A stretch of DNA of 64,000 nt from Streptomyces fumanus (GTDB lineage: Bacteria > Actinomycetota > Actinomycetes > Streptomycetales > Streptomycetaceae): assembly GCF_014655295.1 (NCBI RefSeq), contig NZ_BNBI01000011.1:62001-126000 (forward strand), in the 5' to 3' direction. Both the position numbers and the translations under genes were made by a program. Below the pieces are notes generated by a model. That model saw only the letters and a list, made by a program, of their open reading frames with translations. It did no database searches and had not been told where the DNA came from. Positions 8,190 to 16,435 of the stretch are shown here, piece after piece (positions within the stretch are counted from its first letter, which is position 1; each line of letters begins with the position of its first letter).

Positions 8190-8310
8190 TCGGTGCCCTG
8201 GGCGCACGTACGTAGTCAACCGGGACTGTGTTACGAACATTCCCTACGCTAAAGAAATTTTTCGAACGCCTAACTACTGACCGGTAAGTACAGTCCGCGC
8301 CGTTTTCTGT
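8190..8310. promoter_or_regulatory. AT-rich divergent promoter region
   Basis: Between the divergent 50-aa and NYN genes, base composition drops sharply (for example TAAAGAAATTTTTCG near 8250-8264). This is the most AT-rich intergenic patch in the first 10 kb. It presumably holds promoters for both genes; individual -10/-35 boxes could not be assigned with confidence. Confidence 0.4.
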
Positions 8311-8375
8311 GTGTCCGGTCAAGACCGACCGGGACCAGTTGTGTTCGCAGCGTGACCACCGGGACAATGGAGACA

Positions 8376-9272
8376 ATGAACGACGACCTCGCGTCCCTGC
8401 ACGCCCGTATCGACCGCACCAACGAGCTGCTCCAGCGCATGCTCGCCGAGGTGGCGAAGACGCCCTCCACCCACGCGATCTTCGTGGACGCGGGATACCT
8501 GTACGCGGCGGCGGGGCGGCTGGTCGCGGGCACCGAGGACCGGCGCGCCTTCGACCTGGACGCCGAAGGGCTCATCGAGGCGCTCATCGACAAGGCCCGC
8601 ACCATCTTCGCGGACAGCAGACTGCTCCGCGTCTACTGGTACGACGGCGCCCGGCGCCGCATCCACACCGCCGAACAGCAGACCATCGCCGAACTGCCCG
8701 ACGTGAAGGTCCGGCTGGGCAACCTCAACGCCAACAACCAGCAGAAGGGCGTCGACTCCCTCATCCGCTCCGACCTGGAGTCCCTCGCCCGGCACCGCGC
8801 CATCAGCGACGCGGCCCTGCTCGGCGGCGACGAGGACCTGGTCTCGGCGGTCGAGGCCGCCCAGGGGTACGGCGCCCGCGTCCACCTCTGGGGCGTCGAG
8901 GCCCCCGAGGGCCGCAACCAGGCCGACCCGCTGCTCTGGGAGGTCGACAGCCAGCGCACCTTCGACCTGGACTTCTTCAAGCCGTACGTCTCCCGGCGCA
9001 CCGTCGCCGCCTACGAGGGCACCGGCCTGGCCCGGCCGGCCCGGGAGGACGTCCGGTTCGTCGGCGCGCAGATCGGCGCCAAGTGGCTGGGCGCCCGGGG
9101 CCGCGAGGCCCTCGCCGAACTGCTCCCCGGCCACCCCTACCTGCCCGGCTCGGTCGACCAGGACCTGCTGGTCGAGGCCGAGGGGCTGCTCCAGTACTCG
9201 CTGCGCGGCCAGGCCGACCTGCGGCGCGCGCTGCGGGACGGGTTCTGGGAGTACGTACAGACGCAGTACTAG
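8376..9272 (+). CDS. NYN domain protein (PIN-like ribonuclease fold)
   Basis: About 298 residues. After a short coiled-coil-like N-terminus (LASLHARIDRTNELLQRML) comes a NYN/PIN-like nuclease domain. IFVDAGYLYAAAG has the first catalytic Asp, and SDAALLGGDEDLVSAVE carries the later acidic residues, with GARVHLWG as the closing strand. The expected activity is metal-dependent RNA cleavage; the target is unknown. The start is uncertain: ATG at 8376 matches the conserved NDDLASL opening, but ATG 8367 or GTG 8352 are in frame. Its TAG overlaps the TAG of the convergent hydrolase gene within a single CTAG (9269-9272). Confidence 0.82.
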   Translation: MNDDLASLHARIDRTNELLQRMLAEVAKTPSTHAIFVDAGYLYAAAGRLVAGTEDRRAFDLDAEGLIEALIDKARTIFADSRLLRVYWYDGARRRIHTAEQQTIAELPDVKVRLGNLNANNQQKGVDSLIRSDLESLARHRAISDAALLGGDEDLVSAVEAAQGYGARVHLWGVEAPEGRNQADPLLWEVDSQRTFDLDFFKPYVSRRTVAAYEGTGLARPAREDVRFVGAQIGAKWLGARGREALAELLPGHPYLPGSVDQDLLVEAEGLLQYSLRGQADLRRALRDGFWEYVQTQY

Positions 9273-10171
9273 GGGATATCCGACGGGTCCCGCGGTCCGC
9301 CCGGGCCGGGATGGTCGTCCCAGAAGTCGGCGAGGGCGGCGGCGGTCGGCAGCGGGCGGTCGGTGTTGGGGGAGTGCTCGGCGCCGGCGATGACGGTCCG
9401 GCGTGCGCCGAGGCGCTCGGCCATGTCGTCCAGCAGCGGCACCGGCCAGGTGTCGTCGCGCTCACCCGAGAGCACATGGACGGGCAGCGGTACGGCGGCC
9501 AGTTCGGCGACCCGGTCCGGCTCGGTACACAACTGGTGTCCGCCGGCCCGGAGCTGCGCGGGCCTGGTGCCCAGCCAGCGGCGCCGCAGATGCTCCTCGT
9601 CGCCCGCCGCCGGGGCGGGGCCGCCGACCTCCTCGGGGGGACCCATGGCCCGTATCCGCTCCCACACCTCGGCCATCGTCAGCACCGCGAGCGCGTTCCG
9701 CAGCAGCCTCACCCGCTGCTGCTGGGAGACCGAGATCCGGGCCGGACCCGAGGACATCAGGGTGAGGGAACGGAAGGGGGCCGGGTCCAGCAGCACGGCG
9801 GCGCGGGCGATCTGACCGCCGAGCGAGTGCCCGAGCAGATGCACGGGGGTGCCGAGCGCGGCGGCCTGCGCGAGCACGTCCAGAGCCAGCTCCCGCTGGG
9901 CGTACGCGGACTCGTCGTGCTCGGGCCCGGGGGACTCGAACTGGCCCCGCCCGTCGACGGCGACGGTACGGTACCCGCGCGCCGCGAGCGGCTCGTGCAG
10001 CAGCGTGAAGTCCTCCTTGCTGCCCGTGAAGCCGGGCAGCATCAGCACCGTCCCCCGCACCGCCACCCCGTCGGCCACGGGGAAGTCGACGACGGCGAAC
10101 TCGCCCCGGGCGGTCCGCAACGGATACCCGCGCGCACCGGGCGGCGGGACGAAGACGGCGTTCCTGCTCAC
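9269..10171 (-). CDS. Alpha/beta hydrolase
   Basis: 300 residues, ATG at 10171, no signal peptide. A complete hydrolase triad is visible: nucleophile in GHSLGG, acid in LSGERDDTW, His in GAEHSPNTDR. The oxyanion region is MLPGFTGSKEDF. The substrate is unknown; the fold covers lipases, esterases and C-C hydrolases. The stop codon shares the CTAG with the convergent NYN gene, so there is no room for a separate terminator between them. Confidence 0.87.
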   Translation of the reverse strand: MSRNAVFVPPPGARGYPLRTARGEFAVVDFPVADGVAVRGTVLMLPGFTGSKEDFTLLHEPLAARGYRTVAVDGRGQFESPGPEHDESAYAQRELALDVLAQAAALGTPVHLLGHSLGGQIARAAVLLDPAPFRSLTLMSSGPARISVSQQQRVRLLRNALAVLTMAEVWERIRAMGPPEEVGGPAPAAGDEEHLRRRWLGTRPAQLRAGGHQLCTEPDRVAELAAVPLPVHVLSGERDDTWPVPLLDDMAERLGARRTVIAGAEHSPNTDRPLPTAAALADFWDDHPGPGGPRDPSDIP

Positions 10172-10260
10172 GGGATGAGCGTATCGGGCCGGGGTGAGGG
10201 GTGCGGGGAGGGCGGACGGGGGCCGGGTGCGCGCCGGGTGGGGGCCGGGGGAGCGGGAAC

Positions 10261-10303
10261 GCCGTCGGCCCGGTTCCGCTGGGGGCGGGACCGGGCCGAC
10301 GGC
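10261..10303 (-). terminator. Hairpin terminator after the DEAD-box helicase gene
   Basis: GCCGTCGGCCCGGT pairs perfectly with ACCGGGCCGACGGC (14 bp). The stem continues through a T-G pair and a further four base pairs. It lies 26 bases downstream of the helicase stop at 10329. Confidence 0.7.
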
Positions 10304-10328
10304 GTAGGAGAGGGGCTCTCTCTCCGGG

Positions 10329-12914
10329 TCAGTTCTCCGCGGTGTCCGTGGACTGCGGGGCCGCCGCGGTCTTGCGGGTGCGGCGGGCCTTCGGCTTGGC
10401 CTCCGCGCCCTCGGCGGTCGCTTCTGCCGAGGTGGCGGCGGTGGCCTTGCGGGTGCGGCGGCGCGGAGTGGCGGCCTCCGGTTCCTGCGCGGCCTGCGCC
10501 GGGATGTCGGCTGCCGTTTCGGCGGTGGCCGCCGCCTTGCGGGTGCGGCGCGGCTTGGCCTCGGTGGCGTCCGCCTCCGGGGCCGCTGCGGCGGTCTCGG
10601 CGGACTTGCGGGTCCGGCGGGTCTTGGGCTTGGCCTCCGTGCCCTCGGCCGTGTCGACCGCCGTCTCGGCGGTGGCCGCGGTCTTGCGGGTGCGGCGCGG
10701 CTTGACCTCGGCGGTCTCCGTCTCCGGGGTCGCCTCGGCGGTTTCGGCGGTCTCGGCGGTCTTGCGGGTGCGGCGGGTCTTGGGCTTGGCCTCCGTACCC
10801 TCGGCGGTGTCGGCCGCCGTTTCGGCGGTAGCCGTCGCCTTGCGGGTGCGGCGGCGCGGAGTGGCGGCCTCCGGCTCCTGCGCGGCCTGCGCCGGGATAT
10901 CGGCGGCGGTCTCCGTGGTGGCCGTCTCCGGGGCTGCCTCGGCGGTCTCGGCGGTCTTGCGGGTGCGGCGGGTCTTGGGCTTGGCCTCGGTGCCCTCGGC
11001 GGTGTCGGCCGTCGCTTCCGCGGTGGCCGTGGCCTTGCGGGTGCGGCGCGGCTTCACGGGCTCCGGCGTCTCGGTGGCCGTGCCCTCGGCCGTGTCGGCG
11101 GCGGCTTCCGCCGTGGCCTTGCGGGTGCGGCGGCGCGGCGCGGCGACGGGCGCCTCCTCGGCCGGCGCGACGACCTCGGCGGTCGGGGCCTGGTCCGCGA
11201 CCGGTGCCGTCTCCCGTACCTCGGCCTGCGGCTCCGCCGACTTGCGCGTACGGCGGCGGCGCGGCTTCGCCTCGGTGACCTCGGCGGTGGCCTCCGCGGC
11301 CGTACCCTCCGCCGTGGCCAGAGCCGCCTCGGCGGCCTCCGGCGCGGGGGACTCGACCGGCGCCGCGGTCACCGCCGACTGGGGCTGGGGCTGGGCCTGG
11401 GCTCCGCCGCGCGTGCGACGGCGGCGGCGCAGCGTGCGCGGCGCGTCGGTCGTCTCCGCCGCCGGAGCGGCGGCGGCAGCGGTGGCCTGCTCGGCGGGCG
11501 CCGCGTCCAGCGGAGCTCCGCCGCGCGTACGGCGACGGCTGCGCGGCGTACGGGCCGGACGCTCGCGGTCGGCGGAACGGGACTCGTCCCGGCCGCCCCG
11601 GCCACCGCGTCCGCGTGCCCCGCGTCCGCCGGGCTCGCCCAGGTCCTCCAGCTCCTCGGCCGCCAGCCCGGCGCGGGTGCGCTCGGAACGCGGCAGCACG
11701 CCCTTGGTGCCCTCGGGGATGCCGAGTTCGGCGTACAGGTGAGGGGAGGTGGAGTACGTCTCCGGCGGGTCGTTGAAGTCGAGCCGCAGCGCCTTGTTGA
11801 TCAACTGCCAGCGCGGGATGTCGTCCCAGTCGACCAGCGTGATCGCCGTACCCTTGGCGCCCGCGCGGCCGGTGCGGCCGATGCGGTGCAGGTACGTCTT
11901 CTCCTCTTCCGGCGATTGGTAGTTGATGACGTGGGTCACGCCCTCGACGTCGATGCCGCGGGCGGCGACGTCGGTGCAGACCAGCACGTCCACCTTGCCG
12001 TTGCGGAAGGCGCGCAGCGCCTGCTCGCGGGCGCCCTGGCCGAGGTCGCCGTGGACCGCGCCGGCCGCGAACCCGCGCTGCTGGAGCTGGTCGGCGAGGT
12101 CGGCCGCGGTGCGCTTGGTACGGCAGAAGACCATGGCCAGGCCCCGGCCCTCGGCCTGCAGTATGCGCGCGACCATCTCGGGCTTGTCCATGTTGTGCGC
12201 GCGGTAGACGAACTGCTTGGTGTTCGCCACCGTGGTGCCCTCGTCGTCCGGCGAGGTGGCCCGGATGTGGGTGGGCTGCGACATGTAGCGGCGGGCGAGA
12301 CCGATCACCGCGCCCGGCATGGTGGCCGAGAACAGCATGGTCTGGCGCTTGGCCGGCAGCATGTTGATGATCTTCTCGACGTCGGGCAGGAAGCCCAGGT
12401 CGAGCATCTCGTCGGCCTCGTCGAGGACGAGGGACTTGATGTGCTTCAGGTTCAGCTTCTTCTGGCCCGCGAGGTCCAGCAGCCGGCCCGGGGTGCCGAC
12501 GACCACGTCGACGCCCTGCTTCAGGGCCTCGACCTGGGGCTCGTACGCCCGGCCGCCGTAGATCGCGACGACCCGTACGTTGCGCACCTTGCCGGCGGTC
12601 AGCAGGTCGTTGGTGACCTGCTGGCACAGCTCGCGGGTGGGGACGACGACGAGGGCCTGCGGGGCGTCGGTGAGCGCCTCGGGGGCGGCGCGGCCGGCCT
12701 CGACGTCGGCGGGGACGGTGACGCGCTCCAGCAGCGGGAGGCCGAAGCCCAGCGTCTTGCCGGTGCCGGTCTTGGCCTGGCCGATGACGTCCGTGCCCGT
12801 CAGGGCCACGGGGAGGGTCATCTCCTGGATGGGAAACGGATTGACGATGCCGACGGCTTCCAGGGCTTCGGCTGTCTCGGGGAGGATCCCGAGGGATCGG
12901 AACGTCGTAGTCAG
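10329..12914 (-). CDS. DEAD-box RNA helicase with a long basic repeat tail; CTG start
   Basis: ATP-dependent RNA helicase of the RhlE/CsdA type, 861 residues as annotated. The core has the Q motif (VGIVNPFPIQE), Walker A (AKTGTGKT), VLDEADEMLD, FSATMP and HRIGRTGR. A normal-start gene could only begin at ATG 12821, inside the Q motif. No ATG, GTG or TTG lies further upstream in frame, but CTG at 12912-12914 gives MTTTFRSLGILPETAE and follows AGAGG by 7 bases, so CTG initiation is likely. The C-terminal 430 residues are low-complexity: about a dozen RRTRK motifs separated by Ala/Glu/Thr-rich stretches, presumably an RNA-binding tail. The repeats are near-identical in DNA. The role is probably ribosome assembly or cold response. 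Confidence 0.9.
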   Translation of the reverse strand: MTTTFRSLGILPETAEALEAVGIVNPFPIQEMTLPVALTGTDVIGQAKTGTGKTLGFGLPLLERVTVPADVEAGRAAPEALTDAPQALVVVPTRELCQQVTNDLLTAGKVRNVRVVAIYGGRAYEPQVEALKQGVDVVVGTPGRLLDLAGQKKLNLKHIKSLVLDEADEMLDLGFLPDVEKIINMLPAKRQTMLFSATMPGAVIGLARRYMSQPTHIRATSPDDEGTTVANTKQFVYRAHNMDKPEMVARILQAEGRGLAMVFCRTKRTAADLADQLQQRGFAAGAVHGDLGQGAREQALRAFRNGKVDVLVCTDVAARGIDVEGVTHVINYQSPEEEKTYLHRIGRTGRAGAKGTAITLVDWDDIPRWQLINKALRLDFNDPPETYSTSPHLYAELGIPEGTKGVLPRSERTRAGLAAEELEDLGEPGGRGARGRGGRGGRDESRSADRERPARTPRSRRRTRGGAPLDAAPAEQATAAAAAPAAETTDAPRTLRRRRRTRGGAQAQPQPQSAVTAAPVESPAPEAAEAALATAEGTAAEATAEVTEAKPRRRRTRKSAEPQAEVRETAPVADQAPTAEVVAPAEEAPVAAPRRRTRKATAEAAADTAEGTATETPEPVKPRRTRKATATAEATADTAEGTEAKPKTRRTRKTAETAEAAPETATTETAADIPAQAAQEPEAATPRRRTRKATATAETAADTAEGTEAKPKTRRTRKTAETAETAEATPETETAEVKPRRTRKTAATAETAVDTAEGTEAKPKTRRTRKSAETAAAAPEADATEAKPRRTRKAAATAETAADIPAQAAQEPEAATPRRRTRKATAATSAEATAEGAEAKPKARRTRKTAAAPQSTDTAEN

Positions 12915-13313
12915 GGTGCTGCCTCTTCTGTGTGCGCGGTGCGAGGCGAGCGCGGGGGTCGTGCCGGACCGTGCCGGGGACGTCGGCTTGCCTCAGGGGC
13001 CAGCCGTGGACACGGGACCTCTGCCGACGCTCTAGCGCTCGAACCGCTGAGGGTCCCCCTCCGGCTGCCGTCCACACCGTGGCGGACGGCCGGGAGGGCT
13101 GTCTGGTCGGAGCCGATCGGGCCACCGACCGGGCATCCTCATGCGTGCGGCCCGTCGAAGACGTCACGTACCCGTACGTCACATACTCGGCAGGCGCATT
13201 ACCACCATACCCCGGATTCGCGCACATGCGGTGGCCGATCCCGTGACGTAGTCGTCGTCACACTGGTTGACCAGGGCCTTCCGCCCCGCGACGAGCGGGC
13301 TATTGTGCGCTGC
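12915..13313. promoter_or_regulatory. Divergent promoter and helicase 5' leader
   Basis: About 400 gene-free bases between the divergent helicase and ferritin-like genes. A hairpin occupies 13057-13098: GCCGTCC (13067-13073) with GGACGGC (13084-13090), extended by CCCTCC with GGGAGGG. It would lie in the helicase leader RNA. ACGTCAC is directly repeated at 13161 and 13176 on either side of GTACCCGT. Nothing else stands out. Confidence 0.4.
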
Positions 13314-14066
13314 ATGACGAGCTCTGACAAGCCTGGCACCGCCGCCGAAGCCCCCGCCCCCGCCCCGCGGACCGGGGTCGCCGCCCTGGACTGGGCGAGC
13401 GCCTCCGCCGACCCGCAGTACCGCGCCGCGGTGGTGGATCTGCTCGGCGCGCTGGCCTACGGGGAGCTGGCGGCGTTCGAACGGCTCGCGGAGGACGCCA
13501 AGCTGGCGCCGACGCTGGCGGACAAGGCGGAGCTGGCGAAGATGGCGTCGGCGGAGTTCCACCACTTCGAGCGACTGCGGGGCCGGCTCGCCGAGATCGG
13601 CGAGGAGCCGACGGGGGCGATGGAGCCCTTCGTCGCCGCCTACGACGGCTTCCACAAGCAGACGGCCCCCTCGGACTGGCTGGAGGGGCTGGTCAAGGCG
13701 TACGTCGGCGACTCCATCGCCAGTGACTTCTACCGCGAGGTCGCGGCCCGGCTCGACACCGACACCCGTGAGCTGGTGCTGGCCGTGCTGGACGACACCG
13801 GGCACGCCGGTTTCGCCGTGGAGAAGGTGCGGGCGGCGATCGACGCGGACCCGCGGGTGGGCGGGCGGCTGGCGCTGTGGGCGCGGCGGCTGATGGGCGA
13901 GGCCCTGTCGCAGTCGCAGCGGGTGGTCGCCGACCGGGACGCCCTGTCGACGATGCTGGTGGGCGGGGTCGCGGACGGGTTCGACCTGGCGGAGGTCGGC
14001 CGGATGTTCTCCCGCATCACCGAGGCCCACACCAAGCGGATGGCGGCGCTGGGCCTCGCGGCCTGA
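13314..14066 (+). CDS. Ferritin-like / MiaE-like protein
   Basis: 250 residues, ATG at 13314. After a Pro/Ala-rich N-terminus comes an all-helical bundle (GALAYGELAAFERLAEDAK, FHHFERLRGRLAEIGE) with Glu and His residues placed as in ferritin-like di-iron proteins. The family is annotated as tRNA-hydroxylase (MiaE)-like, yet true MiaE chemistry is unproven in actinobacteria. From memory, an equivalent gene neighbours an RhlE-type helicase in Mycobacterium too, supporting an ancestral pairing, perhaps in RNA metabolism. Divergent from the helicase. Confidence 0.75.
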   Translation: MTSSDKPGTAAEAPAPAPRTGVAALDWASASADPQYRAAVVDLLGALAYGELAAFERLAEDAKLAPTLADKAELAKMASAEFHHFERLRGRLAEIGEEPTGAMEPFVAAYDGFHKQTAPSDWLEGLVKAYVGDSIASDFYREVAARLDTDTRELVLAVLDDTGHAGFAVEKVRAAIDADPRVGGRLALWARRLMGEALSQSQRVVADRDALSTMLVGGVADGFDLAEVGRMFSRITEAHTKRMAALGLAA

Positions 14067-14154
14067 ACGGGGCCGCCGGTCGGGCGGAGGGTCGCTTCGG
14101 GGCGCGCGCCGGAGCACGGCTGCCTCCGGGCGGAGGTCCAGGGCGAACTTCAGT

Positions 14155-14316
14155 TCAGTCGGACCGAGGCGCGCGGCCGGTCAGTGGGACCGAGGCGCGC
14201 GGCAGGTCAGTGGGACCGAGGCGCGCGGCCGGTCAGTCGGACGGAGGCGCGCGGCCCGTCAGGCGGACCGAGGCGCTCGACCGGTCAGGCGCACCGAGGC
14301 GCGCGGCCCGTCAGGC
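14155..14316. repeat. 26-bp tandem repeat, about six copies
   Basis: TCAG boxes recur exactly every 26 bases at 14155, 14181, 14207, 14233, 14259, 14285 and 14311. The unit is TCAGTGGGACCGAGGCGCGC plus GGCCGG, with a few substitutions per copy. The array fills the gap downstream of the ferritin-like gene. Its last TCA (14311-14313) is the stop codon of the next, minus-strand gene. No spacers, so not a CRISPR. Confidence 0.9.
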
Positions 14317-14580
14317 GGTGGCCGATCGGCCGCGCAGTCTGCCCGCGGGGCGCAGCAGGAGCGACAGCGAGGCCGAGGAGACGGCCGCCGAGCCCAGCAG
14401 GACCACCAGCAGACTGCCGGCGCCGAGCGCGCTGTGCGTGACGAACGCCCCGAAGAGGGCCCCGGCGACACCCGTCGGCAGGACCAGGACGCGGCCCGGC
14501 AGACGGTGCGGCACGCGGTGGACGGCGGCCCAGGCGAGGGCCAGGCCGAGCATCGCGGCCAAGAGCGCTTCCAGGAGCAT
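14311..14580 (-). CDS. Small hypothetical membrane protein, 89 aa
   Basis: 89 residues, ATG at 14580 with GGGAGGG about 9 bases upstream. Three hydrophobic segments are visible (LLEALLAAMLGLALAWAAV, VLVLPTGVAGALFGAFV, AGSLLVVLLGSAAVSSASL), so it is probably an integral membrane protein of the transglycosylase-associated or GlsB-like size class, without firm assignment. It ends in LRPAGRLRGRSATA. Its stop codon is provided by the last unit of the 26-bp tandem repeat. I do not recognise a specific function. Confidence 0.6.
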   Translation of the reverse strand: MLLEALLAAMLGLALAWAAVHRVPHRLPGRVLVLPTGVAGALFGAFVTHSALGAGSLLVVLLGSAAVSSASLSLLLRPAGRLRGRSATA

Positions 14581-14708
14581 GTCGGGGTCCCTCCCACACG
14601 GCCGGCCTGCCCGAACGGTTGCAGTCGTCATACCCCTGACCTGCGAAATCCAATCATCCCCTGTGGGGCAGTTGTGCGCCCTTTGTGTACGCGGACACAG
14701 CCGCCGCG

Positions 14709-14763
14709 AGCGGAAACGGCAGGGCCCGGCGGTGTGTGACCGCCGGGCCCTGCCGTTTCCGCT
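14709..14763. terminator. Perfect 25-bp inverted repeat, terminator
   Basis: The left arm 14709-14733 and the right arm 14739-14763 are exact reverse complements (25 of 25), around the 5-base loop GTGTG. It lies 20 bases downstream of the DUF3107 stop and serves as its terminator. An uninterrupted stem of this length is exceptional for the window. Confidence 0.9.
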
Positions 14764-14783
14764 GACGTCCGCCGACGCCGCCG

Positions 14784-15011
14784 CTACAGCGCGCCGAAGC
14801 CCACCTTGCGCGGGGTCGGCTCACCGATCTCGACGTACGCCAGGCGGTCGGCCGGGACCAGGACCTTGCGCCCGTGCTCGTCCACGAGGCTCAGCAACTG
14901 CGCCTTGCCGGCCAGCGCGGCGGCGACCGCCTGCTCGACCTCATCGGCGCTCTGACCGCTCTCCAGAACGATCTCGCGCGGCGCGTGCTGCACGCCGATC
15001 TTGACCTCCAC
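14784..15011 (-). CDS. DUF3107 family protein
   Basis: 75 residues. GTG at 15011 gives the conserved opening VEVKIGVQHAPREIVLESGQ and follows GGAGGG by 8 bases; the longer frame adds unrelated sequence. DUF3107 proteins are small actinobacterial proteins of unknown function (the M. tuberculosis member is known as TB9.4). The C-terminus carries GRKVLVPADRLAYVEIGE. It lies next to a TetR regulator gene on the same strand, as in Mycobacterium. Confidence 0.9.
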   Translation of the reverse strand: MEVKIGVQHAPREIVLESGQSADEVEQAVAAALAGKAQLLSLVDEHGRKVLVPADRLAYVEIGEPTPRKVGFGAL

Positions 15012-15161
15012 GGCTATGTCCCTCCGACGGTCAGTGAAGTGCGCGACCTTCCGCGCCGTACCCAGCACACATTAGCCCGGTGAGGGGACGTACACGCTCC
15101 GCCCTACCACGCCAGGAGCGAACAGCGGACGGGAACAAACCGGTCGGACGCGTCCGGCGGC

Positions 15162-15806
15162 TCAGTGCGGCTGGTCGGTCCCGTGCAGCGGGAAGCCGGC
15201 GATGCCCCGCCAGGCCAGCGAGGCGAGCAACTGCACCGCCTGGTCGCGCGGCACGCTGCGGTCGCTGTGCAGCCAGGAGCGGGCCACCACCTGTGCGAGC
15301 CCGCCGAGGCCGGAGGCCAGCAGCATCGACTCCGCGCGGGACAGGCCGGTGTCCTCGGCGATGACGTCGCAGATCGCCTCGGCGCACTCGTTCGTCACCT
15401 TGTCGACGCGCTCGCGCACCGCGGGCTCGTTGGTCAGGTCCGACTCGAAGACCAGGCGGAAGGCGCCGCCGTCGTCCTCGACGTACGCGAAGTAGGCGTC
15501 CATCGTGGCGCGGACGCGCTGCTTGTTGTCGGTGGTCGAGGCCAGCGCGCCGCGCACCGACTGGATCAGCGACTCGCAGTGCTGGTCCAGCAGCGCGAGG
15601 TAGAGGTCGAGCTTGCCCGGGAAGTGCTGGTAGAGCACCGGCTTGCTGACCCCGGCGCGCTCGGCGATGTCGTCCATCGCGGCCGCGTGGTAGCCCTGGG
15701 CCACGAAGACTTCCTGCGCGGCGCCCAGGAGCTGGTTCCGTCGGGCACGGCGCGGCAGGCGGGTGCCCCGCGGGCGTACCGCCTCTGTCTGCTCGATGGC
15801 TGTCAC
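15162..15806 (-). CDS. TetR/AcrR family transcriptional regulator
   Basis: 214 residues. The GTG start at 15806 follows GGGAGG at good spacing. The N-terminal helix-turn-helix is clear: RRNQLLGAAQEVFVAQGYHA, then MDDIAERAGVSKPVLYQHF. The C-terminal ligand-binding half (about residues 80-200) has no recognised ligand. It lies upstream of the DUF3107 gene on the same strand. Targets cannot be predicted; in this family autoregulation and control of a neighbour are common. Confidence 0.9.
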   Translation of the reverse strand: MTAIEQTEAVRPRGTRLPRRARRNQLLGAAQEVFVAQGYHAAAMDDIAERAGVSKPVLYQHFPGKLDLYLALLDQHCESLIQSVRGALASTTDNKQRVRATMDAYFAYVEDDGGAFRLVFESDLTNEPAVRERVDKVTNECAEAICDVIAEDTGLSRAESMLLASGLGGLAQVVARSWLHSDRSVPRDQAVQLLASLAWRGIAGFPLHGTDQPH

Positions 15807-16002
15807 GCCGCCTCCCAAAGTCGTCCACGTGCGGTGTGCGCCGCGCCGCCATCGTACTTTTCGGTAACCGTGGTGTGCGCGGTGCGGACGCAGAATTTCA
15901 CGGACCGGACGGCGGCGAAAGCCACCCAAAAGGTTTCAGGCCGGTTCACGCCGGGCAAAGATCGGCCCCTCCTCCTGTCGGGCGGCGCCTTCCGCCGACC
16001 GG

Positions 16003-16227
16003 TCAGCGGTAGTCGTCCTCGTCGAGGGTGACCACCCTGGCCTGCTCCGCGAGGTCGGCCTCGCTGGCGCGGCCGGGGTCCACGCCGGTCAGCGGGTCGT
16101 CGCGGTCCGGCGCGATGTCCGCCTGCTGCTCGGCGGCGTCGGCGTCGGGCGCCTCGACGCCGACCTCCGGCGACTCCTGCGCCTCCTCGTCCCGGAAGGT
16201 CTCGGGGTCGGTGGGGTCGATGGCCAT
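16003..16227 (-). CDS. Small acidic hypothetical protein, 74 aa
   Basis: 74 residues, ATG at 16227 preceded by AAGGGAG. Very acidic and Ala-rich (PDADAAEQQADIAPD, ARVVTLDEDDYR), with no Cys and few aromatics; likely disordered. Similar short acidic proteins occur at this place in other streptomycetes as far as I recall. No function can be suggested. Divergent from the alpha/beta hydrolase gene. Confidence 0.6.
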   Translation of the reverse strand: MAIDPTDPETFRDEEAQESPEVGVEAPDADAAEQQADIAPDRDDPLTGVDPGRASEADLAEQARVVTLDEDDYR

Positions 16228-16435
16228 GCTGGGCTCCCTTTCTACGAACGTCCCTGGATGCAGGGGCCACACGCGGGTGCCCTCTCTCCGAGAGTAGGAG
16301 ACACCCGATCCGGACGCCATGCCGTCCGGACCGGCCCGTGTGTGACCCTCTGTACCCGCAAGGGACCCGCTCAGCACCCACTGTTGTGATGCCGAACACG
16401 TGAGCCATTGCGTGATCGTCTCGTAACATTGCCGC

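Noticed and set aside
13161..13182. Operator from the ACGTCAC direct repeat
   Set aside because: Only two copies of a 7-base word with no regulator next to it; too weak to list separately.
10168..13227. A 1,019-codon minus-strand frame over the helicase
   Set aside because: Same strand but another frame. It reads His/Arg/Gly-rich nonsense while the overlapping frame has all DEAD-box motifs.
14155..14316. CRISPR array
   Set aside because: The 26-base units are contiguous with no spacers and no cas genes lie nearby. The 29-base array at 6112 fails for the same reason.
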